Below the pieces are notes generated by a model. It worked only from the letters and a program-made list of their open reading frames with translations. It had not been told where the DNA came from and did no database searches. DNA of 64,000 bases from Camarhynchus parvulus (Eukaryota; Chordata; Aves; Passeriformes; Thraupidae). Where the stretch lies: NCBI RefSeq assembly GCF_901933205.1, contig NC_044581.1, positions 10,923,501-10,987,500 of the forward strand, read 5' to 3'. The translations under genes were made by a program, and so were the position numbers. Numbering within the stretch: the stretch's first letter is position 1; each line of letters starts with the position of its first letter. Of this stretch, positions 41,101 through 50,800 are shown in pieces.

Positions 41101-44100
41101 AAACTAGAACAGATTTTCAGATGTGTATTTTGTTATGCTCAGTCTCACTGAATATTTCACTGCTTCCCAAGCCACATGCACATAGTAGCACCATAATTTA
41201 AAAATCTTGTATTGTACCAACTCTTAGGAGCCATAACCTATAAACTTACTATGCAAAATAGCCAGTCTCTTCTACAAAGAAGTTCTGTGTAGTATGATCA
41301 GTTCCTTAATTTAATATATTCCTTGTTACAGGCTTACTTAAAATTGAACCATACAGAATATGAGAAAAACACTCTAATACTATATTCTATCTATAAATAT
41401 AGTAGATATATATACACACAAATCCTGTATGATTTATTTTGATACATTTCCATAACTGCTTATATATCAAGCAGCTGTCTGGACTTAGATCTCACAGTTA
41501 GCCAAGAAAGCACATCACTGCTTACTCTGTGTATCTCTCATAAAAGCTTCACAGTCCATGATTGTATATACAAGTAGAACAGCAACCAATAGCAGCATAA
41601 GAGTTTTACAAGTGGAGTAATCCAAGGGATACATGTCTACAATGAATTTAGAGTTGCTATAAAAGTGCCATGTGATAGCACAGTCAGACATGAACAGCCT
41701 GTGACAATTCAGGACATCTCAGCAGCACATAAATCTGGATGTGGATCTGGTGAGAGTTAATTCCCTCTCTGATGATAAGCTCATATATGAGGTTATGCCA
41801 CTCTGATATATACAGATATCCTGGGGTACAGCACCACCCAAGCAATCATCTATGAGGTTCAGACTTTGCCAAACTTTCAACAAGGGCAAGACAAATCCTT
41901 TCAAAAACATTAGTGTCATCTATTTCTATAAAAGAAGTGGTAGGACAGCTCAGGCTTGCAGGCATAAAAGCACTTGCATGTTTCAAGTCAGTTTTTACAC
42001 AAATTCATGAATACACTGAATTGTCAAGTTAGCTGCCAAACTTTTAGTCACAAAAAGGAAAAAAAATTAATTACGTAATTTAAGAACTAAGACTACCACC
42101 TAATCCTATAGCACTTCATATTATTAATGAAATGTTATTTTTCATCAGTGTATTTTTTATTTTCATGTTATTTTTAATCTCAATTCCTCTGCTTTCATGT
42201 GTGCAGCCAGAATACATAACATACACAGTGAGACAGCTGTAATCTTCTCTAAGGACAGTTTATACTTATCTTTCCAAGAGTTTATACTTCACATTATTTT
42301 TCCAACAGTTTATACTTATCTTTTCAACTTCCTTTTTCTTCTAAAGATGTAAAACAATGTTGAAGCCTTTTTTATCCTTCTGAGAAGCAAATAGATTATT
42401 TAGCCTTAGCAAACTCAAAGCAGTTTTAAGTGAAGTTAAAAGAACAGAAGTCTTGTATTAGTCAAAGTTAAGACTACAGGAGTCTTCAGCATTTCACTTT
42501 ACTTTCTGTTCTCAAACTAACTCTGATGAAAAATGCATGATGTAAAATTAAGGGTGCAATTTATTTACAATTCTGATCTAATTACAGCAGAAAGCATATT
42601 AGCACTATAAGACAGTCTTTTTAATTCTGCAGCATTATTACACCGAACAGATTGTATTAATTTTTAAATTAATTTCCATCAAAAGAATAACCATACAAGT
42701 AAAAATGTTATGAGTATGCTTGCTCTCAAATACTGAAACAAGTATTTAATGGTCTTCCTTAATTTAAATAACCTCAGTCTAAATATGGTTAAAGATCTTT
42801 GGTTGTATAATATTGGGTCAGTTCCAATACCTACAGTTCATTAATATAATAACTTCATTATATTTCATAAAATAAAGTTATTCTTTCTGAGAAAACACCA
42901 ACCATTATCAAACTGAAACTGTCAAAAAAAAAACCAACTAAATTCACTATTAATTGTTTCTTCAATATGTACTAGAGCCAGTGTGAAACACTGTCTTGTT
43001 AAAAAATTTAAGGTTCACCTTAACTACTACATGTGAAACTTGTTGAAATCCCTTCCCAACAGACTCCTACCTGAAGTCAACCAGTTTTAAGATGAAAATT
43101 CCTTCCCCCTTCACCCCATCTTTTTCCTCCCTGGTTAAACTGCACACATTTGTAAAAAGCTCTAACAGAAGGAACTCATCTTGAACTTGAAATTCTAAAA
43201 AGAGATCAAAGAATAGACGTGAGAATTACAACTAAAGCCCTTCTTAGAATTGTAGTCAAAGGACAGATCTGAAACACTTCAGTAATTGCCATACTTTTCC
43301 ATTACTATTCATACTACATACTCCACTGATTTAAAGAGGCTTCTACATGGTTTGCCTCTGTGCATTCCTCAACAGTTTGACAGCTACCAGTTCACAACCA
43401 GTTTCTGAAGGAAACATTAAACATCTGTCCGACCAGATAAACTCAAGGTCAGAATCCAGTTTATACAATTTATTGCATACCCCAAAATAATAAAAACCAA
43501 ACCAAGCAGTTTTATAACTATCTGGCTTCCGGCTGTTTTATTTCAAAGAAGAAAAACATTAAAATTTCAAATACTGCAAAGTTGTTTTGTTCTCACACCA
43601 TGATAAAAACAAAACCAAACCCCTAAACTTTAAAGGCTCTCCACAGATCTCACAACTTTCCCTCTATTTCTTGATACAAAATGCTAAACTGATGTCAGTA
43701 AGATTGAAGCAAGTCCAAAAAGGTTCTGACAAATACAAAAGTCACAGCACCAGAAAGTTTTATTAGACCTGCTTTTCATTGCCTGGCTTATATCCCACAC
43801 GCTCCTCAAAAATGATACTAAGCCCTGGGTTTCTCACCACCCCCACTTTTCCTGGAATCCATTTCCTCTTCACCCTTCACCCCAAGTATGCTCAGGGAGC
43901 CCAAAAGCCTGCACACCCCTGTTCCCAGCCCCTGAGCTGCTGCCTGGCAGGGAATGGGGCGCTGCTCCCACGGCAGGGCTGCGCACACGCACACACACAC
44001 ACACTCACCAACAGGATCACCTTCATCACCTTCCCCTGCGAGCTGCTGGAGCCTGGGTCTTCACCTTACCGAGATCTCTGACAAGAAAGGCTACTTGGGT

Positions 44101-46758
44101 GCACCCTCTTTTGGTTTTTTAGGCAGGGAAGGAGAAAGGCAATGTTTATCAAAACCAACAGATTGCATCTACTGCATCATTCAGTTAATCAAGCTCATCT
44201 GAACCGCACTGCTGGATATCCATGTTCCATTAACATCACCCCACAGTTTACAGAAAAAGTTTCACTGGTAGGAATTGACAATTACACGCTCCATAAACAT
44301 AAGCAGAAGTTGTAATGGAGAAGCAATCTACTGAACCAAGACCAAAGATTAGGCATGTTAAGCCCTTATCTCTACGCTAATGATCTAAAATTAACAGGGG
44401 GGAAAAGAAAAATGTTACATTGTCTCCTTCACTGGCCTGTGTCCTACAAACGAAAAGAATCAAAAGTCAGTAGTTAAGGTTCTTGCCTTCCCCATTTTTT
44501 TTTCCAGAAAGACAACATTCTGGTTTCTCAGATAGAGAGAATATTGGCAGCAAGAATACAGAAGTAACAGTTACTTAAACCTTTTTAAAGCTGCCTGCTG
44601 TAAATTATGTTTGATCGTCAGAGTTGCATCTGTTTTGAAATGCACAGACTGAAAAATAGCAAACAGTTTTTATGTCATCTTGTCCTCCTCGTGGAGGACT
44701 CAAATACTAGCAGTAGATGGGCACATTATACTAAAACAACTGCTGATTTTTTTGGTATAGCCAAAAGTAACAAAATCCAACATACACACAGCTTTTTATA
44801 TGTTTTCTATTATTATTGAACACATGAAAATCAAGAATAATAAGTGTATAATTTTAGGCAATGAGCATGAGTGCAAAGACACAAAGCAAAGGACAGAGCA
44901 ACAGCATAACCACAAGTCTTGCAGGAAATCAGCCATACAAACCTTACCAAGGGTCTTAAAAACATGTTTCTCTAAGTAATTTTCAAGACAAAAAGTCATT
45001 ATATTTGCATCAAAATCATAAACCAATAAATTTTCTCTGTTGTACTTCAGAAGTACAAGCAGCAGAAGGAACAACACCATTTTATCTGAATAAGATCATG
45101 TAGTCTTGTTTTCTGCAGTGATAGGAAAACAACAGGAGAAAGCAATGTCCGTATCAAGTGGTTAGGTTTTTTCCCTCCTTAACAAGACTTCTTCAGGGTC
45201 AAATAACAGCTCAGAGACTTCAGTTATCATGCTTTGAGTCAAGCACCAGTCACAATTATTCATTTCACCCCATCAACCAAATCAGACGGTTCAAACCCCC
45301 ACTCCCCAAATCTCTACATACCTGTCCTTGTAAGGTTGCACGACTTCTGCCCTGCAGGTGCTGATTAGAAACTGAAGAATGCCAAGGATGGATCTGAGTC
45401 TGAGACGGTGCCCGAACGAGTTCGGATGACGGTGTCACTTGCTGTGGGGTTATGTGGTGTTCCAGGTCATGCTCTAAAACATGGCTTGTGCTATCCTGAA
45501 CAAAGGCAGAGTCATCAAACTGTGGCAGAAGATCTTCCTGTAAGAGGTCATCCGGGTCAAGTCCTGTGAATGGTTCACTGTGAGTCTCCACTTGATGAAG
45601 TAAATTGTCATCTAAAGATGTAAAACCGTTGCTTTCAATAGGGTCGGTGAAATGGCTTATCTGAGAAGCAGAACCAGTAGAAGCTGGAAAATTAATATTC
45701 ACAGGAGAGAGTTTCGAACTACTAAAGTTGCCCTGAGGATGCGCAGAATGCAACATTTGAAAAGTACTTGAATTCAAAGTTGTGTTAGGATTCAACATGT
45801 GCTCGGTTGTTTCTTGCTTGGTCCCTGTTTGAGATGTAAAGGCATCACTTCCAGTGAAGTCAGAGATAGAGTGTGTCTGCTGGCTAGTAGAAAGAGCTGT
45901 TGTAGGCTGAAGAAGGCTGGTAGGAGAAATGTGATTATTAGAGTAGGAATACGGAGATGAAAATTGTTGACTATTACTGACAGAACATGGAGTAATAGTT
46001 GGGGACTGTCCATCAAAATTTCCTTCTTGATTCCCACAAAAATGTATCGAAGCACTTGCAGTTTGAGAAAACTGTTGAACAGACAGAGGCTGCTGTGAAG
46101 TCGATGGATTAGAAACTGAAGGTGGGTGGTTAACACTGACTCTGAGGGAAGTAGACACGTTAACTTCCATGAAGTCTTTTGGCTGACTCAGAGCATCCTG
46201 CCCCGTGCTGTTCCTGCTCTGCTGCGGCCGTAGCGAGGCACACTGATGCTGTGGTTCATTAGCCTGAAATAAGGCAAAGTCATGGTGTGCTACAAAGCTT
46301 TTGTTTTGCTGCATAGACTGAGAATGTCCTTGGTGAAAAGGGGACCCATTTTGATTCGAAACAGTCGTGGCAGTTTGATGACCCCACATAGGACTACCAT
46401 CGGCCACATCTGGAAACATCCCATTGGACTGGTTTTGCGGATGAACTGGTGAACAATTGAACTGAGAGTGTGGTGATAAGACATTGTCAGCTGAGCTATT
46501 AAAAGACTGATTTACTGAGTGAAGCTTCAGTGAATCATACTGATTCAGCTGATCAAACTCACTCATCTTTTGTTGATTTTGAGCATCTTGCACATGGTTC
46601 AGTGAGTCTATGTGCAAAGGTTCAAATTCTGCACCCAAATTCAATTCATCAACAAGTGAAACAGGTCCAGGTTGAACAAAGGCATCATCTGACAAACCTT
46701 CTAAGGTCTCACTAAAAAGATTGGCATCATCAAAAAAATCCATCATAGGATCAGTCAT
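1957..46758 (-). CDS. CHD9: CHD9, chromatin remodeller, 5' part of the gene (15 coding exons, 3' end outside window)
   Basis: The spliced product is an ATP-dependent nucleosome remodeller of the CHD6-9 subfamily, known as a nuclear chromatin protein and nuclear-receptor coactivator. The N-terminus ([15 protein letters not shown]...) is diagnostic for CHD9 rather than CHD7. Exons are joined by GT-AG introns whose phases all agree, giving 1218 codons plus 2 bases. Approximate residue layout: 1-479 disordered Ser/Gln/Asn-rich; 480-678 conserved lysine-rich block; 688-760 chromodomain 1; 770-836 chromodomain 2; 865-869 LNWLL and 1033-1037 LFSLL, matching the LXXLL coactivator motif; 882-889 DEMGLGKT (Walker A); 994-997 DEAH; 1020-1028 LLTGTPLQN; lobe 2 begins after about 1150. 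Family members are about 2900 residues long, so roughly 40% is here. No frameshift or missing catalytic residue is seen. All donors are U2-type. Confidence 0.97.
2168..2991 (-). other. CHD9: CHD9 intron between coding exons 14 and 15
   Basis: AT-rich, with nothing recognised apart from the splice sites gtaaat and tttttgatag. Confidence 0.9.
2992..3247 (-). CDS. CHD9: CHD9 coding exon 14: inter-lobe region
   Basis: 256 bp encoding 85 residues plus one base of Gly ([20 protein letters not shown]... to [11 protein letters not shown]). [15 protein letters not shown] and [10 protein letters not shown] are the conserved SNF2 segments linking the two ATPase lobes. It is separated from the previous exon by an intron of only 103 bp. 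Confidence 0.97.
3351..3494 (-). CDS. CHD9: CHD9 coding exon 13: SNF2 motif III
   Basis: 144 bp, 48 codons, phase 0 ([19 protein letters not shown]... to GDLKTEEQ). LLTGTPLQN is SNF2 motif III. LFSLL just after it matches LXXLL. Acceptor ttctag, donor gtatga. Confidence 0.97.
3495..4335 (-). other. CHD9: CHD9 intron between coding exons 12 and 13
   Basis: AT-rich intron with no recognised element. Confidence 0.9.
4336..4512 (-). CDS. CHD9: CHD9 coding exon 12: SNF2 motif II (DEAH box)
   Basis: 177 bp, 59 codons, phase 0 ([19 protein letters not shown]... to LEGLKLMNL). It carries [11 protein letters not shown], the DEAH Walker B motif that hydrolyses ATP. Acceptor tttctag, donor gtgagt. Confidence 0.97.
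4513..5601 (-). other. CHD9: CHD9 intron between coding exons 11 and 12
   Basis: AT-rich intron with no recognised element. Confidence 0.9.
5602..5845 (-). CDS. CHD9: CHD9 coding exon 11: SNF2 motif I (Walker A)
   Basis: 244 bp encoding the split Arg plus 81 residues ([16 protein letters not shown]... to EMYFRDSQ). DEMGLGKT is motif I, the ATP-binding P-loop. Motif Ia, [16 protein letters not shown], follows. All catalytic positions are intact. Donor gtatgg. Confidence 0.97.
5846..7074 (-). other. CHD9: CHD9 intron between coding exons 10 and 11
   Basis: AT-rich intron with no recognised element. Confidence 0.9.
7075..7196 (-). CDS. CHD9: CHD9 coding exon 10: SNF2 ATPase entry
   Basis: 122 bp encoding residues 835-874 plus two bases of Arg ([10 protein letters not shown]...[18 protein letters not shown]). 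[12 protein letters not shown] is the SNF2 Q-motif region. LNWLL also matches the LXXLL nuclear-receptor box. Acceptor ttaaag, donor gtatat. Confidence 0.96.
7197..9363 (-). other. CHD9: CHD9 intron between coding exons 9 and 10
   Basis: Mostly AT-rich. A GC-richer, pyrimidine-rich patch at about 8250-8440 (CCTCCCCAGCAGC, CTTCTCCCCTCTCCC) stands out but matches no element I recognise. Confidence 0.85.
9364..9501 (-). CDS. CHD9: CHD9 coding exon 9: chromodomain 2
   Basis: 138 bp, 46 codons, phase 0 ([20 protein letters not shown]... to PDSRRL). [16 protein letters not shown] is the hallmark core of CHD-family chromodomain 2, followed by its C-terminal helix. The donor gtaaaat is weaker than the others but preserves frame into the next exon. 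Confidence 0.96.
9502..10793 (-). other. CHD9: CHD9 intron between coding exons 8 and 9
   Basis: Noncoding, AT-rich, with nothing recognised. Confidence 0.9.
10794..10880 (-). CDS. CHD9: CHD9 coding exon 8: start of chromodomain 2
   Basis: 87 bp, 29 codons, phase 0 ([20 protein letters not shown]...DTGE). [12 protein letters not shown] is the first strand of chromodomain 2. Acceptor actgcag, donor gtaagt. Confidence 0.96.
10881..11392 (-). other. CHD9: CHD9 intron between coding exons 7 and 8
   Basis: 512 bp with nothing recognised. Confidence 0.9.
11393..11510 (-). CDS. CHD9: CHD9 coding exon 7: end of chromodomain 1
   Basis: 118 bp completing the split Tyr codon and adding 39 residues ([13 protein letters not shown]... 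to AQRAHFFAD). It includes the conserved chromodomain CEWAT and the following basic helix. Acceptor attttag, donor gtgagt. Confidence 0.96.
11511..12822 (-). other. CHD9: CHD9 intron between coding exons 6 and 7
   Basis: AT-rich except for a GC-rich block at about 11825-11990 with repeated CTGGGCTGGG and GGCAG units. This might be an old insertion, but no family could be named. Confidence 0.85.
12823..12878 (-). CDS. CHD9: CHD9 coding exon 6: chromodomain 1, middle
   Basis: A 56-bp exon ([18 protein letters not shown] plus two bases of Tyr) separated from the previous exon by an intron of only 84 bp. FFVKYKNYSYLHCEW across the next junction is the chromodomain core with its aromatic residues. 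Confidence 0.95.
12964..13032 (-). CDS. CHD9: CHD9 coding exon 5: start of chromodomain 1
   Basis: A 69-bp exon of 23 codons ([23 protein letters not shown]) between acceptor tttctag and donor gtaagt. The [11 protein letters not shown] segment is the first beta strand of chromodomain 1 in CHD6-9. Confidence 0.95.
13033..14114 (-). other. CHD9: CHD9 intron between coding exons 4 and 5
   Basis: Noncoding, with no element recognised. Confidence 0.9.
14115..14264 (-). CDS. CHD9: CHD9 coding exon 4: basic/acidic linker
   Basis: Exactly 150 bp, phase 0 at both ends, encoding residues 629-678 ([12 protein letters not shown]... to PLQLFV). The [11 protein letters not shown] part looks like a nuclear localisation or DNA-contact patch and is followed by a Glu-rich stretch. 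An AAKVA segment inside the acidic part appears to be a small expansion relative to mammalian CHD9 (comparison from memory). Confidence 0.95.
14265..17446 (-). other. CHD9: CHD9 intron between coding exons 3 and 4
   Basis: 3.2 kb, AT-rich. It holds the exact 24-bp tandem duplication at 16904 and a 12-nt A-run near 15680, and nothing else recognised. Confidence 0.9.
16904..16951 (+). repeat. Exact tandem duplication of 24 bp
   Basis: The 24-bp unit starting TAGAGCCTATCAGCATATTG occurs twice head to tail without a mismatch (16904-16927, 16928-16951), inside a CHD9 intron. Perfect identity suggests a recent duplication. Confidence 0.95.
17447..17558 (-). CDS. CHD9: CHD9 coding exon 3
   Basis: 112 bp encoding the rest of the split Gly codon and residues 592-628, from [13 protein letters not shown] to LKDEDSQ. 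It lies between the acceptor ctgacag and the donor gtaagt. It contains a conserved basic stretch followed by an acidic/Ser patch ([12 protein letters not shown]). No domain is assigned; the segment is characteristic of CHD9. Confidence 0.95.
19592..19870 (-). mobile_element. Old, diverged CR1 fragment
   Basis: The order of motifs is that of an inverted CR1 3' end: GCTGGAAGAGGTCTC, a TTGCTCAG segment, CTCCAAGGCTGACAG, then TGGGCAATCTGTTCCAA and a TTTGTGAAAT stretch. It is heavily mutated, so it is an old copy and its edges are uncertain. Confidence 0.6.
21763..21900 (+). repeat. Minisatellite, about 7 copies of an 18-20 bp unit
   Basis: Units of the form GGGGACAATGYTAGTTAAY are repeated about seven times. 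The copies alternate between GCTAG and GTTAG versions, and one carries an extra GGGGTAACA. The array is framed by similar AGCCCCTGCC sequences at about 21737 and 21899. It lies in the 9.2 kb CHD9 intron. Confidence 0.9.
23655..23675 (+). repeat. Poly-A tract, 21 nt
   Basis: An uninterrupted run of A in the 9.2 kb CHD9 intron. No retrotransposed gene is recognisable next to it. Confidence 0.9.
26762..27096 (-). CDS. CHD9: CHD9 coding exon 2: lysine-rich conserved block
   Basis: This exon encodes residues 480-590 plus two bases of a split Gly codon. The acceptor is gctacag before CCTCCTTCC and the donor is gtaagtag. The protein is highly basic ([17 protein letters not shown]) around the CHD6-9 subfamily signature [20 protein letters not shown]. 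It starts in phase 0 with PPSKK, so it can be entered either from the N-terminal exon or from the alternative first exon at 28235. Confidence 0.97.
28010..28830 (-). promoter_or_regulatory. CHD9: Internal CpG island, probable alternative CHD9 promoter
   Basis: About 800 bp of CpG-dense sequence isolated inside an AT-rich 18 kb intron, with the densest parts at 28015-28060, 28360-28500 and 28620-28810. It contains GC boxes and covers the candidate alternative first exon (28235-28264). Intragenic CpG islands commonly mark alternative promoters; that role is inferred from the exon it contains. Confidence 0.6.
28235..28264 (-). CDS. CHD9: Candidate alternative CHD9 first coding exon (forms an AT-hook with exon 2)
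   Basis: On the minus strand an ATG (A at -3) opens ten codons, [10 protein letters not shown], ending exactly at the consensus donor gtaagtgag. An in-frame TGA lies upstream at 28319-28321, so this is the full N-terminus of that frame. The phase is 0 and the next CHD9 exon (27096) also starts in phase 0 with PPSKK. The joined product reads KRPRGRPPSKK, an AT-hook-like core (RGRP flanked by basic residues). It sits in an internal CpG island about 1.1 kb upstream of that exon, as expected for an internal promoter. It would make a CHD9 lacking the first 479 residues. Transcription has not been shown here. Confidence 0.6.
38867..39165 (-). mobile_element. CR1 LINE fragment (3' end)
   Basis: It begins with the inverted CR1 tail repeat (CACAGAATCACAGAATGG) followed by GAGGTTGGAAGGGAGCTCTG, CAGCCTGTTCCAGAG and CTTGTCCTGTCACTGGGCAC. 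All are recognisable CR1 3' segments read in reverse. It is in the same orientation as CHD9. The distal boundary is approximate. Confidence 0.88.
41018..41070 (-). mobile_element. Short CR1 3' tail fragment
   Basis: About 50 bp beginning AATCATAGAATCATTAAGG and continuing through TTGGAAAAGACTCC and ATCATCAAGTCCAAC. This is the inverted terminal segment of a CR1 element. Nothing CR1-like continues beyond it, so it is a severely 5'-truncated copy. Confidence 0.85.
42255..42327 (+). repeat. Three imperfect tandem copies of CAGTTTATACTT...TTCCAA
   Basis: Copies of about 22-28 bp at 42255-42277, 42278-42305 and 42306-42327. The first and third are nearly identical; the middle one is longer and diverged. 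Intronic, with no known function. Confidence 0.75.
43982..44006 (+). repeat. (CA)n microsatellite
   Basis: An alternating GCACAC/CACACA tract of about 25 bp in the large CHD9 intron, next to a moderately GC-rich stretch. Confidence 0.9.
45322..46758 (-). CDS. CHD9: CHD9 coding exon 1: N-terminal disordered region, start codon
   Basis: This exon encodes residues 1-479. The ATG at 46758 has A at -3 and follows an in-frame TGA at 46786-46788, so it is the first possible start in frame. The sequence is rich in Ser, Gln, Asn and His with scattered acidic patches ([17 protein letters not shown]) and no folded domain. This is typical of the activation-like N-termini of CHD6-9. The exon ends in CAG before the donor gtatgtag (phase 0). 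The first 60 residues are strongly CHD9-like; the later part looks less conserved, which is normal for this region. Confidence 0.97.
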
Positions 46759-46924
46759 CTTGAGAGGTCTGTTCTGCTTTTGCTCTCAACTCCAAATGGA
46801 GTCAATTTTGTCTCTCCACAGTGAACAGAAACAAATGACATCCAGCGGTCACCACCTTATCCAAGGCATGCCAACAGCCATTAGTGCTTCTGATGAAACA
46901 TCTGTCTTCAGGTGTTAAAGCATC
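46759..46924 (-). other. CHD9: CHD9 5'UTR, part carried on exon 2
   Basis: The exon with the start codon extends upstream to a clear acceptor: a C-run and pyrimidine tract ending ctctcag before GATGCTTTAAC, first base 46924. The 166 nt contain an in-frame stop at 46786-46788 for the CHD9 frame. A different frame stays open from 46924 to a TGA at 46802-46804, which matters for the upstream ORF described in the findings. Confidence 0.85.
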
Positions 46925-47845
46925 CTGAGAGGGAGAGCAGTGGGGGGGGGAAAGAAAAACGGAAAAATTTAATTACTCTCCTCATCCTTCCTGACCCTTC
47001 CCAACAGTTTTAAGGGTATTTGATACTTTGCTCATAACTAGCTACACCGAAAATCAAGTAAGTTATTTTTGCTTGTACTTGATGCCCTGTGCAGGTTTCA
47101 TAATTTTTACCCCTTATAAAAATATGTTTTAAATGTAATGGTTTTATTTATTTTATTCACTCAGAGCAGAGTTTTAGATTCTCCTTGGTCATATTCATTA
47201 AAACTACCAAATTGCACCAGAATTGGGTTTTAGTGCTCCAGGATTAGAATTTGTTTATAGCAAAGAAATCATAAATATGTGAGATGTATGTAATAATTCC
47301 GTGTACTTAAACAAAATAACATGAAAGTTTATAAACCACATTTAAGTTAAGGCTTAATTTCATTAGGAGAAACTGGGATACTTTGTTTCTTCTATTTAAG
47401 TTGCACTATGCAAGGTCCTGAGAAACTGTATTTTATCACACGTAGGACATAACAGACTTTTCTTAGAAGGAAAGACAAGAGAATGAATACAGTGATACAA
47501 AGAAAACACAAAAAGAACAAGCTTTGGTTCAAAGGAGTTTGCACACCTAGTTTTGAAACATTTGAAACTATATATTCACAGTATCACTGTGTGATCACCA
47601 ATTAATTGATTTGTAGTGAGGGATTTAAGGAGAATTGAAAAGCATGGTAAATTTAACTTTAGCCTAAAACCTCCCACATTTGTAGTGTAATCAAACAGAA
47701 TGGGAAATGACTGAAAATGTGTGTCTGTGATAATGTACCTCCCCAGATAACTGGTAACTCTGTAGAATAGGGAAGCAATCACTTTAAATGAGCACCTTCA
47801 TAGAAAATTAATTTATCCTGTCAGTACATACATCTAATTAAAGAG

Positions 47846-47862
47846 AAAAAAAAAAAAAAAAA
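47846..47862 (+). repeat. Poly-A tract, 17 nt
   Basis: An uninterrupted run of A in CHD9 intron 1. No adjacent retroposed sequence is recognised. Confidence 0.9.
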
Positions 47863-50800
47863 CCAGACACAACTTTTAATTCCTGACCCTCCCATTAAAG
47901 CTCACCTTCAATTGCAATTCATCATTAATGAATTTTCCTAAGAATAAAATGAGTATAGGATCCTTCCAGAAATGAACACCCAGTAAATCTGAAATATTCT
48001 CTGATGGAAAAGGTTCATGCTGAGCCTGCTAAGCCCAAAGTACTTCTTGGCAAGCTGATGAGAACCCATTCTGCATATACTCCTAAGCCACTGAGGGTGG
48101 TGTGGCCATAGTCAGAATAAAGCCAGACTTAAATTCACAAACCTCCTTTAGGGTTTAAGTATATGAGACTTCTGGTGTGTACAGAGAAGGACAGAGGGAT
48201 CCTGTCTCATCCTGAGAGACACTGATCAGGTATGGTGTCAGTGAGGAGAACAAGGATGATAAAAAAGAAGTGACAGAAGCTTAGGGAGATGACACCTCAG
48301 CACAGCAAAGCTGCTGTGGACCCCAGATTATACATGTGCAAGTTATTGCTTAAAGTTGGGATCTCAGAAAGTCCCAAGATAAAGAAAGCATTAATATAAA
48401 TTAGACCTCATTATCTTCTAACACTGATTAAGTTGTCTACTTACAAATAAATGCAACATAATGATGACTTTCCCAGAATGGAACACCTTCCAATAGATGA
48501 CAAACAAGCAGCAGGATCCAGGTAGAAGGTCTGACATGGGTTATAGCACTGCTAATATAATGATATCTCATCCTAGTTTATCTCAACACAAAAGATAAGT
48601 CAGGAGAGAGCTATTTTACCAAGGATGTACAATCATTAACTAGTATACATGCTCTTAGCTAGAGAAGTCTAGAACTACTCAACAGGACTAAAAGCACCCT
48701 GTATTTAAAGTCATATACACCAGACAATCTCTTCCTGTTTTAATGACTGTGTCCCTTTACAGTATGTAAATGGAGAAAGCTTACAGAGCAGCTGGAATTA
48801 CTGCAGCACACTCAGAACTGGCCTCACAGAAATTAACTTCTTGGCTCAAAAACCAAGAAACACTTTCCATCTTCATTTTTCCTATTTCCTTTCAGTATAA
48901 GGAAAACAAAAGAGGAAATAATGAACAAGTAATATGAACTCTCCTTTTAAAATGCTACAGTTTTATAACACAAATAAATCTTGGCAGGTATAAATAGGAA
49001 AAATAACCTGAAGATGTCAGCTTTGCTTCAAGGATCCAGGAGAGTTGGATAGCACAGATGAATTTCCAAACTGAGACATCTGAAGGCTAGATACATGAGA
49101 AACCTCTCCCAGCTAATCAGACCAACATAAATTTATTATGAAGACAGCTTCTATGTAAAGTGGAGATTGTGAAGTGACAAAAAACCCCCCAAAATAACTC
49201 TACCAACCAACCACCCAAACTTCTTGTGGAAAGAATACCACTATCAATAGCCTGAACACAAGTCTGCTGCAAAGAGAGTTTGGGTTTTGACAAAGGTTTT
49301 GACTTTTACCCATAGTCTGCAAGGAAACTTTATGTCTATCTTATACCAGAAGAAAAGGAAAATATCTATTTCACAGAATACATCAAAAAACCTGAACTCA
49401 TACAAAAACATAAGGGAACAGATAGCAAATTTCACTCTGAAAACAAAGTGGGGGTAGCAGTAAAAGGAATATAATAAAAAAATCTAATGTGTTTTATTTC
49501 ATGGCATTTTTGACTACTTTTGCTGATGTGACAACAGAACACAAGATAGTCTAGTTATAAGCAAGTAAATCAGGTGGAGCTTAAGCACTTGACCATGATA
49601 GCCACACTTTCAAACTTTGATACATGAGGTAGCATCACTGCTTCACATGACTGATCTGTGACAGTACCAAAGATAAGAGAAATCAGTGACTTTGGTAGCC
49701 ATTTTTTCTCAAAAGAAGTTGAAACCATGCCTATTCAGAAAAGTAACAGAAGCCATCTCAGAGAGAAGCTATGGACAAGTTAGCAACCACAAGGAATTAA
49801 AACAAGTCATAAAAGCATGACATAACAGAAATCCAGACTATGGGAAAAGGACACAGTCATAGTCAGGGAAGAGTTTTACATTATATACTTGCAAAGGCTT
49901 TAGTTTGGGGGATTTTTTAGGGAAGCAATGCAACCAGGCATAACAAACAAGAAGTCTGCTAGGGACTGAAGAAATCACTGTATTTGCTAAATTCTATGTA
50001 GCATGCAACAGCAGGACAGCTTTGCAGGTTGCTGTGATTTGCCCATCTATCAGCAGATGGAATACTGCATCAAAAAAGGTGCATGGTAAAACCCAGACAC
50101 TCAAAAAACGGATCACTTCTGCACAATATTTAGAAATAAGACATTCCCTTACCAATATTAAAAGACAATTACACTGTCATTACTTGTCAGATTTTAACTA
50201 AAGCTTTAGCCAAGTTCAAAAAGCCGAGTTATTTAATTAACACCGAAGTTACTTCCTGCTGATGTGCCAATAGAATTGATATTCTATCAGAGATTTAAAG
50301 ATCAATGTACATGTTAAATTTAAAAGGCACAGAGGGGCATATCCCAGTCATATAGAAGACTAAAAAAGAACATTTAGTAGATATCAACTCTTTTATTCCC
50401 TAGCATAAAGGACTGTCTGTACTGGAGAGCCGTGGTATCTATAGCTAAATATGGATTGAAAAGATGCATTTTCTTATTGTTATCACTAAAATTTGGATGA
50501 AACTTGGTTGGGTAGCCCAAATAAAAACCCATACATCCAATTGTGTATATATATATATTATTATTTTAGATTAAAATTACTTTTCATTTCTATGAATTTC
50601 TCATTTTGCATTTCTAACTATTTTTGAGTAATGAGCCATCCCTTTAGTAAAATCATACCCTCAACATACTGGTTTTGTTTAGAATTCTCTTTCTGCTACA
50701 GAGTTCACAGACATCATGCTAAATATTCAAAAGATCACTCAAGTACCTTGAATTTTAATTTGAAGATTATGAAGATTTGAAACACATGGGCTTAAACGAA

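Larger units (their letters stand above)
27097..45321 (-). other. CHD9: CHD9 intron between coding exons 1 and 2 (18.2 kb)
   Basis: It contains the internal CpG island and candidate alternative first exon (28.0-28.8 kb), CR1 fragments at 38867 and 41018, the short tandem repeat at 42255 and a CA repeat at 43982. The rest is AT-rich with no recognised gene. Open frames near 30775, 33302 and 33755 are not supported by splice structure or homology. Confidence 0.85.
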
